This document shows, one piece after another, positions 8,954-17,392 of a stretch of 64,000 nt of DNA. The notes beneath the pieces were generated by a model. That model made no database searches and was not told where the DNA came from. It saw only the letters and a list, made by a program, of their open reading frames with translations. The position numbers were made by a program, and so were the translations under genes. Within the stretch, counting starts at the first letter, position 1, and every line of letters starts with the position of its first letter. The stretch is from Gammaproteobacteria bacterium (lineage in GTDB: Bacteria > Gemmatimonadota > Gemmatimonadetes > Longimicrobiales > Gaopeijiaceae), in the NCBI GenBank assembly GCA_028819075.1, contig JAPPMM010000014.1:124001-188000 (forward strand). The letters are read 5' to 3'.

Positions 8954-10789
8954 ATGAACGCAATCTTCCGCACCACCGGCCGGGACGCCGCGCGCGTCTC
9001 TGGCGCGATCATGTTCCTGCTCCTGCTCGCCGCTGCGGGCCCGCCTCCCGCGGGAGCCCAGGAGGCATCCGATCGGCCCGTCTGGCGCCCGGTCATCCTC
9101 GGCACCGAGGCCATGGTCGCGGCGGAGCATCCGCTGGAGGCGCTGGCCGCCGAGGAGGTGCTGCGCGCCGGCGGGAACGCCTTCGACGCCGCTTCGGCGG
9201 TCTTCTACATGACGACGGTCGTGGAACAGCACCAGGCGGGTATCGGGGGAGACGCCTTCATGGTCGCCTATCTCGCCGCCGAGGACCGCGTCCTCTTCAT
9301 CAACGGAACCGGCTACGCGCCCGCGCTCGCGACGCGCGAGTTCTACGAGGAACACGGAGGCATCCCCGGCGCCGGGCCGCTGTCGACCGACGTTCCGGGC
9401 GCGGTGGGCGCCTTCGAGCTGGCCCACTCGCGCTACGGCAGCCTGCCCAGGGAACAGGTGCTGGCGCCCGCGATCCTCGCCGCGCGCCGGGGGCATCCGC
9501 TCGACTTCTGGGTTGCCGGGCATCACGAGCGCTCGGTGGAGAAGATCTCCCCCTACCCTGCCTCGCGTGAGCTGCTGATGCCGGGCGGGAGGCTGCTCGG
9601 AGTGGGCGACATCTACGTGCAGGAAGACCTGGCGCGATCGCTGGAAGAGATCGCGCGCGAGGGCGCGGACGCCTTCTACCGGGGCCGGCTGGCCCGGATG
9701 AGCGCGGACTACTACGAGGAGCAGGGCGGACTGCTGCGCTACGAGGACCTCGCAGGCTACGAGGCCGAGGAGGCGGATCCGATCCAGGTGAGCTACGAGG
9801 GGCTCGAGGTCTACCAGAGCGCGCCCAACTCGCAGGGCATCGTCATGCTCATGGCGCTGAACATCCTCGAGGGCTTCGATCTGGAGGCGATGGGCCACAA
9901 CTCCGCGGAATACGTGCATGTGGTTACGGAGGCGATGAAGCTGGGCTTCGCCGACCGGAACCGCTACGTGGCCGACCCGCGCTTCAGCGACGTTCCCACC
10001 GAGGAATTGCTGTCGAAGGAATACGCGGCCGCGCGGCGCGGGCTCATCCGCATGGACCGGGCGATGAGCGTGGCTCCAGCCGGCGATCCCCGCAGGATGG
10101 CCGCCGTGGCCGAGGGACAGGCCGCGGAGTACGAGAGCGGGGCGCAGGACGTCTCCCGGCCCGAAGTTCTCTATCGGGAGGACGGCGAGACCTCGTCGTT
10201 CTCCATCGCGGACCGCTTCGGCAACCTGGTCTCGGTGACGCACAGCGTGAACTCGAGCTTCGGCAGCGGGATGGTGGTTCCGGGCGGCGGCTACTTCCTG
10301 AACAACCGCATGCCCTACTACGGGCTCGAGCCGGACGACGTGAACGTGCTCGAGCCGGGCAAGCGCACCCGCCACACCATCAACCCGGCGCTGGCGCTGA
10401 GAGACGGCCAACCGTACCTGGCGTGGAACACCCCCGGGGGCGACAACCAGCCCCAGGCGATGCTGCAGGCGTTCCTGGCGGTGGTGCACTTCGGCATGAA
10501 CGTGCAGCAGGCGGTGGAGGCGCCCACGGTGACGAGCACCGCCTTCCGCGCGTCGATGTATCCGGGGCGCATGCGGGGCATGCTGACGATGCCCGAGGTG
10601 CTGTACCAGGGGGCGGGCGAGGCGCTGGCCGCCCTCGGGCACCGCGTGGAGGTGAGCCCGCTGCAGCAGCCCTACCGCCAGACGGCGTCCGGAGCCGGGG
10701 CGGTGAAGATGGTCATGATCGACCCGGAGACCGGCGTGATGTACGGCGGCGTGAGCCCGGCGAAGAGCGACTACGTGATTGGATGGTAA
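8954..10789 (+). CDS. Secreted gamma-glutamyltransferase-family protein
   Basis: The 611-residue Ntn-hydrolase of the GGT family is exported by a signal peptide ending near residue 35 (PAGAQ). Such enzymes self-cleave before a nucleophilic Thr and hydrolyse or transfer gamma-glutamyl groups, or acylate beta-lactam-like amides. The Thr is kept at residue 413 (GETSSFS), although the usual TTH is TSS. GGNAFDAA and TPGGDNQPQ are typical family blocks. The start at 8954 has AGGAGG eight bases upstream. It is followed by a small gene and a Tat amidase, suggesting a joint role in degrading extracytoplasmic amides or peptides. The exact substrate is unknown. Confidence 0.88.
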   Translation: MNAIFRTTGRDAARVSGAIMFLLLLAAAGPPPAGAQEASDRPVWRPVILGTEAMVAAEHPLEALAAEEVLRAGGNAFDAASAVFYMTTVVEQHQAGIGGDAFMVAYLAAEDRVLFINGTGYAPALATREFYEEHGGIPGAGPLSTDVPGAVGAFELAHSRYGSLPREQVLAPAILAARRGHPLDFWVAGHHERSVEKISPYPASRELLMPGGRLLGVGDIYVQEDLARSLEEIAREGADAFYRGRLARMSADYYEEQGGLLRYEDLAGYEAEEADPIQVSYEGLEVYQSAPNSQGIVMLMALNILEGFDLEAMGHNSAEYVHVVTEAMKLGFADRNRYVADPRFSDVPTEELLSKEYAAARRGLIRMDRAMSVAPAGDPRRMAAVAEGQAAEYESGAQDVSRPEVLYREDGETSSFSIADRFGNLVSVTHSVNSSFGSGMVVPGGGYFLNNRMPYYGLEPDDVNVLEPGKRTRHTINPALALRDGQPYLAWNTPGGDNQPQAMLQAFLAVVHFGMNVQQAVEAPTVTSTAFRASMYPGRMRGMLTMPEVLYQGAGEALAALGHRVEVSPLQQPYRQTASGAGAVKMVMIDPETGVMYGGVSPAKSDYVIGW

Positions 10790-10802
10790 GGAGGAGAGAG
10801 CC

Positions 10803-11072
10803 ATGCGCCCGCGACCCCAGACGCCCGAACCGACGGACGAAGAACTCAACACCTACATCCTGACCCGCTACCGGCTGCTCGGGATCGACATCTCGGTGCT
10901 GCCGGAGTCGGACGAGGACGCGCCGATGGACCAGGAGCGGCTGCTCGAGAACGGCCGCTCGATCCTCCGGCAGGACGTGGAGGCCGCCAACTTCCACATC
11001 GATCCGCAGTTCAATCTGCCCAGCGCCTTTCCGGCGCCGCTGGTGGCGTGGACCGGGGAGGCAGGATCATGA
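10803..11072 (+). CDS. Small protein coupled to the amidase (possible AtzG-like partner)
   Basis: An 89-residue acidic protein with no signal peptide or membrane helix. AGGAGAG precedes the ATG, and the stop overlaps the amidase ATG as ATGA. It begins with TDEELNTYILTRYRLLG and has a disordered-looking C-terminus rich in Pro and Phe. I do not recognise the family with certainty. Small helical proteins such as AtzG (DUF4089) pair with amidases in other operons, so a similar stabilising role is an inference from context. Against this, the amidase appears Tat-exported whereas this protein has no export signal of its own; it could be co-exported or act on the precursor. Confidence 0.7.
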   Translation: MRPRPQTPEPTDEELNTYILTRYRLLGIDISVLPESDEDAPMDQERLLENGRSILRQDVEAANFHIDPQFNLPSAFPAPLVAWTGEAGS

Positions 11073-12667
11073 GCGGGGGTGGCGCCGGCCGCGCGGTGAG
11101 CGCCCGGGCCCGCGAGGCCCCCATCCCCCAGGACGAGCGGGTTTCGCGCCGCTGGTTTGTGGAGCGGATGGCGTGGGTTTCTTCGGCCGCGGCGGCCGGC
11201 ACCCTGTTTGCGCGCACGCCGGCGGCCGCGAGCCCGCGCGGCCCGGCGGTGACGCCGGAAGCCTTCGGGGCGGGTGTCCGGCTTCAGGAGGTCGACGACC
11301 TCACGCAGCTCACGATGTCGGAGTCGATGACGCTGGTCCGGTCGGGCGCGCTGGCGCCGGTAGACCTCGTCGAGGCGTACGTCGACCGGATCGAGGCCTT
11401 CGAAGGGACCTACCAGGCCTACGCCGACCGTCCGTCGCGCGAGACGCTCCTCGCGCAACTGGCCCGGACGCCCGCCGACGAGCGGCGCGCCCCGCTACGG
11501 GGCATGTGCCTCGCGCCGAAGGACAACTGCTACACGGCGGATCTGCTGACCGAGGGCGGATCGCTTGTATACGAGGGCTTTCAGCCGGACTACGACGCCA
11601 CCTGCGTAGCCCTGATGCGCGCTGCCGGCGGCCTGGTCGTGGGCAAGGCACAGATGGGCAACCTGGCAGGCGGCAGGGCGCGCGTTTACGGCACCACCAC
11701 GCCGACCACGCGCAACGCCTGGACCCCGGACGACGTGCGCTACAGCCCGTCGGGATCGTCCTCGGGCACGGGCACGGCGGTGGCGGCCCGGCTCGCGGTC
11801 GCCGGGCTGGGAACCCAGACCGGCGGCTCGGTGATCGGTCCCTCCACCGCGCAGGGGCTGACGGCGGTCAAGCCCACCTTCGGCCGCATCTCCCTGCACG
11901 GCATCATCCCGCTCAGCTACACGCGCGACCACGTCGGCGCGATGGCGCGCGACGCCATGGACGCGGCCATCCTGCTCCAGGTGTGCGCGCAGCCGGATCC
12001 GAACGATCCGCGGACGCTCGGCCTCCCGCGGCCCCCCAACTACGCGCTCGCGGCGACACCGTTCGGAGGCGACCGGCCGCGCGTGCGCTGGACGACCCGG
12101 GTGGGCGTGTGGCCCGAGTATCTCGACGGCGACAACGAGCGCGTGAACGAGCTGAGGCGCGACTTCCTCACCGCACTCGAGCGCACGCCGGGCGTTCAGA
12201 TCGTGCCGGACGTGACCCTTCCAGATGACTGGGAAACCCTGACGTCACCGCCCTTGGGCGGCTCCCACGGCGACCCGACCGCGTTCTTCATCGAGCAACT
12301 GCGCGATGACGTGCGCAACTTCGCCGACCGCCTGCCGCGCTTCCTGAACGGCATGCTCCAGAGCGCCGACACCTACGTAAAGGTCCAGCAGGCCCGCAAC
12401 CTCCTTCGCCACCGCATGGTCACGCAGCTCTTCAACCAGTGCGACGTCGTGGTAACGAGCGCGGGCGGTTCGTTCGACGGGGTCGGGCTGCCGCTCGCGT
12501 GCACGCCCATCGGATTCGACACGGACGAGACCACCGGGGCGCGGGTGCCGCGCGGGGTTACGCTGGGGGCGCCGCCGTTCGGGGAGGAGCGGCTGCTCGC
12601 GGTGATCGCCGCGTACCAGGCGGTGACGGACTTTCATCGGGAGAGGGCGCCGGATCCGAGCGGGTAG
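11069..12667 (+). CDS. Tat-exported amidase-signature enzyme
   Basis: A 532-residue amidase of the Ser-cisSer-Lys family that hydrolyses carboxamides. A twin-arginine signal (SRRWFVERMAW followed by an Ala-rich core) lies at about residues 26-55. The catalytic Lys is in APKDNC, the cis-Ser in SGSSSGTGT and the nucleophilic Ser in TQTGGSVIGPS. Its start overlaps the preceding small gene as ATGA. It differs from GatA in its long leader and lack of gatB/gatC neighbours. The substrate is unknown. The linkage to a gamma-glutamyltransferase recurs at 42751-46376, suggesting a shared pathway. Confidence 0.9.
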   Translation: MSGGGAGRAVSARAREAPIPQDERVSRRWFVERMAWVSSAAAAGTLFARTPAAASPRGPAVTPEAFGAGVRLQEVDDLTQLTMSESMTLVRSGALAPVDLVEAYVDRIEAFEGTYQAYADRPSRETLLAQLARTPADERRAPLRGMCLAPKDNCYTADLLTEGGSLVYEGFQPDYDATCVALMRAAGGLVVGKAQMGNLAGGRARVYGTTTPTTRNAWTPDDVRYSPSGSSSGTGTAVAARLAVAGLGTQTGGSVIGPSTAQGLTAVKPTFGRISLHGIIPLSYTRDHVGAMARDAMDAAILLQVCAQPDPNDPRTLGLPRPPNYALAATPFGGDRPRVRWTTRVGVWPEYLDGDNERVNELRRDFLTALERTPGVQIVPDVTLPDDWETLTSPPLGGSHGDPTAFFIEQLRDDVRNFADRLPRFLNGMLQSADTYVKVQQARNLLRHRMVTQLFNQCDVVVTSAGGSFDGVGLPLACTPIGFDTDETTGARVPRGVTLGAPPFGEERLLAVIAAYQAVTDFHRERAPDPSG

Positions 12668-12708
12668 CGCAGCTGGCGAGTGTTTTCCGCATCAAGACAT
12701 TCTGCGCC

Positions 12709-14193
12709 TTACGCCTGCCCGCTCGAGCCACCTTGCGTTCTGCGCTGTCCCCGCACGACGTAGAACAGGAAGCCGGCGGCGGCGAGCAGGAGCCCGACAC
12801 TGATGGGCGATGAGATGAAGATCAGGGGATCTCCGTCCGAGAGGATCAGGGCGCGGCGGAAGTTGGACTCGAGCATCGGGCCGAGGATGAGGCCGAGGAG
12901 CACGGGGATCACCGGGTAGCCGAAGCGCCTCAGGACGTAGCCGAGGATGCCGATGCCCACGGCGACGTAGATGGCGAAGGTCGTCCGCTCCGAGGTGAAG
13001 GCCGCGACCACGGCCAGCGGCGCGATCGCCGGGAAGAGGATGCTTCGCGGTACGCGCGTGATGCGCGCGTACAGTGGAAGCAGCGTCAGGCCGAACACCA
13101 GGATCAGCAGGTAGCTGGCGAAGAATGCGGCGAAGAGCGGGGCGACGAGGTCCGCGTTCTCGGTGAAGAGCTGGGGACCGGGGGTGATGCCGTGAATCAC
13201 CAGGCCGCCGAGGATGACCGCGGTCACCGAGTCGCCGGGGATTCCGAGCGCCAGCAGCGGTATGAGCGCGCCTCCGGTCACGGCGTTGTTGGCAACCTCC
13301 GGAGCGACGATGCCCTCGGGGGCGCCCTTGCCGAAGCGATCCGGCTCGGGCGAGCTGCGGCGGGCTTCGCTGTAGGCCAGGAAGGCGGCCATGGCGCCGC
13401 CGGCGCCCGGGAGCGCTCCGACTGATGTGCCGATCACCGAGTTCTTGACGAAGGGCCTCCATCCCACGCGGCGCACCTCTCGCCACCAGCCCAGGGCGCC
13501 TTCCCGCCCGTCCGAGGGGTGATCCTGCGTCCTCGACGGCGGCAGGCTCGCCTGACGGTACAACTCCGTGAAGGCGAAGATGCCGATGACCACCGGAATC
13601 AGCGGCAGGCCAACCAGCAGGTTCACCGAGCCCAGGGTGTAGCGTGGGACCGGCACCAGGGGGTCGATGCCGACCGTCGAGAGCATCAGGCCGATGACGG
13701 TGGCGGCCATGCCCTTTGCCAGCGATTCGCGCGAGACCGTCGCGACCGCGACCAGCGCCAGCACCACCAGGGCGAACATCTCGGGGGACTGGAAGCGCAG
13801 CGCGATGCGCGCCAGTTGCGGGCTGAAGAGGACCAGAACCAGGCCCCCGGCCAGGCCCCCCACGACGGAACTGAAGGTTGCGATGCCGATGGCGGTGCCG
13901 GTCCGGCCCTGGAGCGCCATCGCGTTTCCGTCGAGCATGGTCATCGCGTTCGCGGGCGCCCCGGGAATGCGGAGCGCGATCGCCGCGATCGAGCCCCCGT
14001 AGAGGCCTCCGGTGAAGATTCCGACCATCATCACGATCGCGTTGGCGGCCGAGAGCTGGTAGGTCAGCGGCAGCAGCAGCGCGATGGCCAGGGTGGCGGT
14101 GAGGCCCGGGATCGCGCCGATGGCGATCCCCAGCAGGGAGCCGGCGGCGAGGGACAGGAGGAGGGTCGGGTCGAGGAATAGCTCGAGGTTCAC
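12709..14193 (-). CDS. tctA: Tripartite tricarboxylate transporter, large membrane subunit TctA
   Basis: This is the about 494-residue large permease subunit of a TTT-family secondary transporter. It has many hydrophobic helices, an N-terminal GAIPGLTATLA segment and a central SVGALPGAGGAMAAFLAYSEARR block, both TctA signatures. A GTG at 14193 gives the canonical N-terminus; the frame is open for 26 further codons that overlap the end of tctB. It is the last gene of tctC, TPP enzyme, tctB, tctA. The substrate is predicted to be an organic acid, but TTT subunits transport many carboxylates, so it cannot be named. Confidence 0.9.
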   Translation of the reverse strand: MNLELFLDPTLLLSLAAGSLLGIAIGAIPGLTATLAIALLLPLTYQLSAANAIVMMVGIFTGGLYGGSIAAIALRIPGAPANAMTMLDGNAMALQGRTGTAIGIATFSSVVGGLAGGLVLVLFSPQLARIALRFQSPEMFALVVLALVAVATVSRESLAKGMAATVIGLMLSTVGIDPLVPVPRYTLGSVNLLVGLPLIPVVIGIFAFTELYRQASLPPSRTQDHPSDGREGALGWWREVRRVGWRPFVKNSVIGTSVGALPGAGGAMAAFLAYSEARRSSPEPDRFGKGAPEGIVAPEVANNAVTGGALIPLLALGIPGDSVTAVILGGLVIHGITPGPQLFTENADLVAPLFAAFFASYLLILVFGLTLLPLYARITRVPRSILFPAIAPLAVVAAFTSERTTFAIYVAVGIGILGYVLRRFGYPVIPVLLGLILGPMLESNFRRALILSDGDPLIFISSPISVGLLLAAAGFLFYVVRGQRRTQGGSSGQA

Positions 14194-14239
14194 GGAGCGC
14201 CTCGCGTGGCAGGGACGCTCGGAGCCAATCGCTCGCGAC

Positions 14240-14770
14240 TCATCCCAGCAGGCCCTCCGGCAGGCGGGCACCCAGTACCACCCGGAACAGCACGTAGGTG
14301 AGGAGCGTCACACAGGGTGCCAGCAACAGGATCGTGCGTCGCTCGGCGCCGAAGCGTTCAGCAATCGCCCCGGTGTAGAGCAGGGTCGCGAGGATGTAAC
14401 CCAGGGTCTGGAAGACGGTGGCGTAGACGATGGTCAGGCCGATGACGGTCCAGGCGCGGGTGGGGCCGGCGCGAGCGGAACCGGGGTCGGGAGAGCTGGA
14501 GACTGGGTCGTGACTGGTCGCGTCGGCCGTCCGGTTACCTTCGGCTGCGCGCTCGCGCCGCAGCTTGCGCCATCCGGAGAGCGCGATGCCGGCCGAAAGG
14601 AGCGCGAGCGCGGAAGCCAGGCCGATTGGGACGAGGGCGACGTCCGCATCTCCCGAGGAGGCGAGCCCGCCGGCCCCGAAACCGTAGGCGAGGGCGACGA
14701 CGAAGAGGCTGGCGCCGGAGATGAGGTCGGTTCGCGGAGAACGGCCGCCGTCCGCGCTCACGCGATCCAC
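14240..14770 (-). CDS. tctB: Tripartite tricarboxylate transporter, small membrane subunit TctB
   Basis: A 176-residue membrane protein with four predicted hydrophobic segments (about residues 17-35, 45-65, 107-128 and 140-165), the TctB architecture. A hydrophilic stretch of Ser/Asp/Pro in the middle is longer than usual. It overlaps the end of the thiamine-diphosphate enzyme gene by 13 bases and lies 46 bases before the tctA GTG. Sequence conservation in TctB is low, so the call rests on topology, size and position beside tctA. Confidence 0.85.
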   Translation of the reverse strand: MDRVSADGGRSPRTDLISGASLFVVALAYGFGAGGLASSGDADVALVPIGLASALALLSAGIALSGWRKLRRERAAEGNRTADATSHDPVSSSPDPGSARAGPTRAWTVIGLTIVYATVFQTLGYILATLLYTGAIAERFGAERRTILLLAPCVTLLTYVLFRVVLGARLPEGLLG

Positions 14771-16434
14771 TTCGAGACCGGGGCGTTGGCTTCCTCCAGC
14801 GGCTGGGTGACGACGTCGAGGAGGAACGGGCCGGGGGCGGTGAGCGTCTCCTGGACGGCCTCGCCCAGCTCGGCGGGGTTTTCCACGCGGCGGGCGCGCA
14901 GACCGTAGGCCCGGGCGATGGCGGCGTGGTCGGAGTCCTTGAAATCGACGGAGAAGTACCTGCTGCCGCGGCTTTTCTGGCCTGCCTTGATCCAGCCGTA
15001 GCCGGCGTTGTTGCAGACGATGAGGGTGACCGGGAGGTCGAGCCGCACCAGGGTCTCGAGCTCACCGGCGGAGATGCCGAAGCTGCCGTCGCCCATGACG
15101 CCGATGACGCGGCCGGCGTCGGGTCGGGCACAGTGCGCACCGACCACGGCGGGAAGCGCGTACCCCAGGGCCCCGAAGGCACGCGGGCTGACGAACCAGC
15201 GGCCGGCCTGCGGGAGGCGCCAGTAGGCGGAGAAATACGGGCAGGGCGTGCCCGGGTCGGCGAGGATGATGGCGCGGTCAGGGAGGCGGGGCAGCAGCTC
15301 GGCGAGCAGGCGCTCGGGGCGGACGGGTTGCTCCTCGGAGGCGAACAGCCCGGCCACGCGGTCGCGGTGGGCGCGGCGGGCGGAGGCGATCTCGACCGGG
15401 TCGAGGCGGGGGGTGGCGGCTGCCCGGTCGTGCAGCTCGGCGGTGAGGGCGACGAGGCCCTCGCGCGCGTCGGCGCGCATGCCCGCGGCAAGCGGGTAGC
15501 TGCGCCCGAGGACGCCCGGGTCGACATCGAGCTGGACGAAGCGCGCGTCGCCCGGGCGGGGGAGGGTCCACTTCTCGGTGGTCACGGAGCCGGTGGCGCA
15601 CCCCACGTAGAAGACCACGTCGGCCTTGCGCACCAGGTCGTGGCGCCAGGGCAGGCCGCCGTTGCTGCCGATCACCCCGAGCGAAAGGGGGTCGGTCTCG
15701 GCGATGCTCCCCTTCCCCGAGACGGAGGTGGCCACGAAGGCGCCCAGTGCGCAGGCGAGCTCGCGCACTTCGGTCCAGGCGCCCGAGCGCAGCACGCCGG
15801 CGCCGGCCACGATCAGGGGGCGGCTGCTGCGGGCCAGCTCGCGGGCAACGGCGCGCACCTGGTCGGGGGCGGGGGCGACCCGCTCGGCGGGGTAGCGGCC
15901 GTAGCAGGCGTCGCCGTGAACGGCCGAAGCGGGGACCGAACCGCCCTGGGTGTCGAAGGGGAGGGCGATCTGACATGCGCCCAGGCGGCCGGTGGAGGCC
16001 TCCCGGAAGGCCGCGCGCGTCATGCCGGGCAGGTCCTGGGGGGTAGTGGGGGAGAACACGCGCCGGGTCACGGGCGCGAACAGCGCGGCCTGATCGAGGT
16101 CGGTCAGCGTGCCCACGCCCCGCTCGGTGGTGGCGATGTCGGAGGTGAGGCACACCATCGGCACCGACGACTCGTTCGCCTCCGCGACTCCGGGGAGGAT
16201 GTAGGTCGCGCCGCCGCCGCTCGGGCCCTCGCACACCCCTACCCTGCCGCTCAGGCGGGCGTAGGCGTCGGCCATGAAGGCGGCGCTGCGCTCGTCGCGG
16301 GTGAGGACGTGGCGGATGGCGGGCGACGCGGCCAGCGCCTCGTACCACGGGAGCGACGTGTCGCCGCACAAGCCGAAGATCGTGTCGACGCCCAGGTGCT
16401 CGAGTACGCCGACCAGGGCCTGGCCGCCGTTCAC
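14758..16434 (-). CDS. Thiamine-diphosphate-dependent decarboxylase/acetolactate-synthase-like enzyme
   Basis: A 558-residue cytosolic enzyme of the pyruvate-decarboxylase/acetolactate-synthase fold. The catalytic Glu48 lies in TRDERSAAF, the central FAD/ADP-binding-like domain spans about residues 180-340, and the ThDP motif GDGSFGIS with a following CNN lies near residue 440. Start choice: a GTG overlaps the tctC stop as GTGA. The upstream extension lies inside tctC and is not protein-like. Its position between tctC and tctB suggests it acts on the imported acid, for example a 2-oxo acid or an oxalyl-type substrate. No ilvN or ilvC lies nearby, so a catabolic role is more likely than branched-chain biosynthesis. 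Confidence 0.88.
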   Translation of the reverse strand: MNGGQALVGVLEHLGVDTIFGLCGDTSLPWYEALAASPAIRHVLTRDERSAAFMADAYARLSGRVGVCEGPSGGGATYILPGVAEANESSVPMVCLTSDIATTERGVGTLTDLDQAALFAPVTRRVFSPTTPQDLPGMTRAAFREASTGRLGACQIALPFDTQGGSVPASAVHGDACYGRYPAERVAPAPDQVRAVARELARSSRPLIVAGAGVLRSGAWTEVRELACALGAFVATSVSGKGSIAETDPLSLGVIGSNGGLPWRHDLVRKADVVFYVGCATGSVTTEKWTLPRPGDARFVQLDVDPGVLGRSYPLAAGMRADAREGLVALTAELHDRAAATPRLDPVEIASARRAHRDRVAGLFASEEQPVRPERLLAELLPRLPDRAIILADPGTPCPYFSAYWRLPQAGRWFVSPRAFGALGYALPAVVGAHCARPDAGRVIGVMGDGSFGISAGELETLVRLDLPVTLIVCNNAGYGWIKAGQKSRGSRYFSVDFKDSDHAAIARAYGLRARRVENPAELGEAVQETLTAPGPFLLDVVTQPLEEANAPVSKWIA

Positions 16435-17309
16435 ACGTCCTCCAGCGCGGCCAGGAGACCCTCGACCCGCGGGGCGAGGTCGTTCAGGTATTCGCGCACG
16501 GCGGTCCGCCCGCGCCACGTCGCGCCCACGGCCCCGGCCCGTGCCCATTCCTGGAACTCGGGCGACGACGCCGCAGCCTCGCAGGCGCGCTCCAGGGTCG
16601 CGAGCCGATCATCGGGTGTGCCGGGCGGCGCCATCAACATCCGAAAGCTCCCGTATTCCAGGTCGTAGCCGAGTTCCGCAAACGTCGCCACGTCCGGCAC
16701 CAGCGGACTCCGCTCGGGCGCCATCAGCGCGAGTACGCGCAGTTCCCCGCTGCGCACGTAGGACATCGCTCCGGGGAGGCTGGAGACGATGGCATCGACT
16801 TCATCTCCGAGAATCGCGCCGACCTGCGGCCCGGAACCTCCCTCGTAGGGGATGTGCCTCAGTTCGACGCCCATCGCCTGCTCCATGGCCGCGGCGTGCT
16901 GATGCCAGACTCCCTTCTGCCCCACGTTTCCGACCGCGATTGTGGCCGGGTTGGCCCGCGCGTCAGCCTGGAACGCCGCCAGGTCCGCCCATCGATCCGC
17001 GGGGACGATCAGGGCGCTGGGATGCTCGGTCACCATGCACACCGGCTCGAGCGCCCTCCAGTCCACCGGCGCCAGGCCGAGCAACTGGACGCTGAGCGCA
17101 TCGTAGGTCATGGTCCCGAGCGTGTACCCGTCCGCGGGCGCGTTCTGCACGACGGTAAGGCCGACCGAACTCAGTCCTCCCGGGACGTTCTCGGTGACCA
17201 CTCCGACGCCGATCTCCTCCTCGAACCACCTCATGAAGCCGCGCATGGCAGTGTCGGTGCCGCCGCCGGCCCGCCACGGGATCACATGGCGGATCTCGCG
17301 GCTCGCCAT
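16431..17309 (-). CDS. tctC: TctC-family solute-binding protein without a visible signal peptide
   Basis: About 292 residues of the Bug/TctC solute-receptor fold: an IRHVIPWRAGGGTD start, VVTENVPGG, DGYTLG, and an IVPADRW segment. TctC proteins normally carry a Sec leader and work in the periplasm. Here the coding frame begins almost at the mature domain (MASREIRHV), and an in-frame TGA lies shortly upstream, so no leader is encoded. Either the start region is damaged, or the protein works in the cytoplasm. It is the first gene of the operon, and its stop overlaps the next gene as GTGA. Confidence 0.85.
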   Translation of the reverse strand: MASREIRHVIPWRAGGGTDTAMRGFMRWFEEEIGVGVVTENVPGGLSSVGLTVVQNAPADGYTLGTMTYDALSVQLLGLAPVDWRALEPVCMVTEHPSALIVPADRWADLAAFQADARANPATIAVGNVGQKGVWHQHAAAMEQAMGVELRHIPYEGGSGPQVGAILGDEVDAIVSSLPGAMSYVRSGELRVLALMAPERSPLVPDVATFAELGYDLEYGSFRMLMAPPGTPDDRLATLERACEAAASSPEFQEWARAGAVGATWRGRTAVREYLNDLAPRVEGLLAALEDV

Positions 17310-17392
17310 TCCAGGCAAGGTGACGGAGGCGCGCGTCGGCTCGCAACGTCAAGACCAGACGACACTACGACAACATCAGACGATTCCCCCCC

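Noticed and set aside
14758-16434. Biosynthetic acetolactate synthase ilvB
   Set aside because: No ilvN/ilvC neighbours; it is embedded in a transporter operon, so a catabolic ThDP enzyme is more likely.
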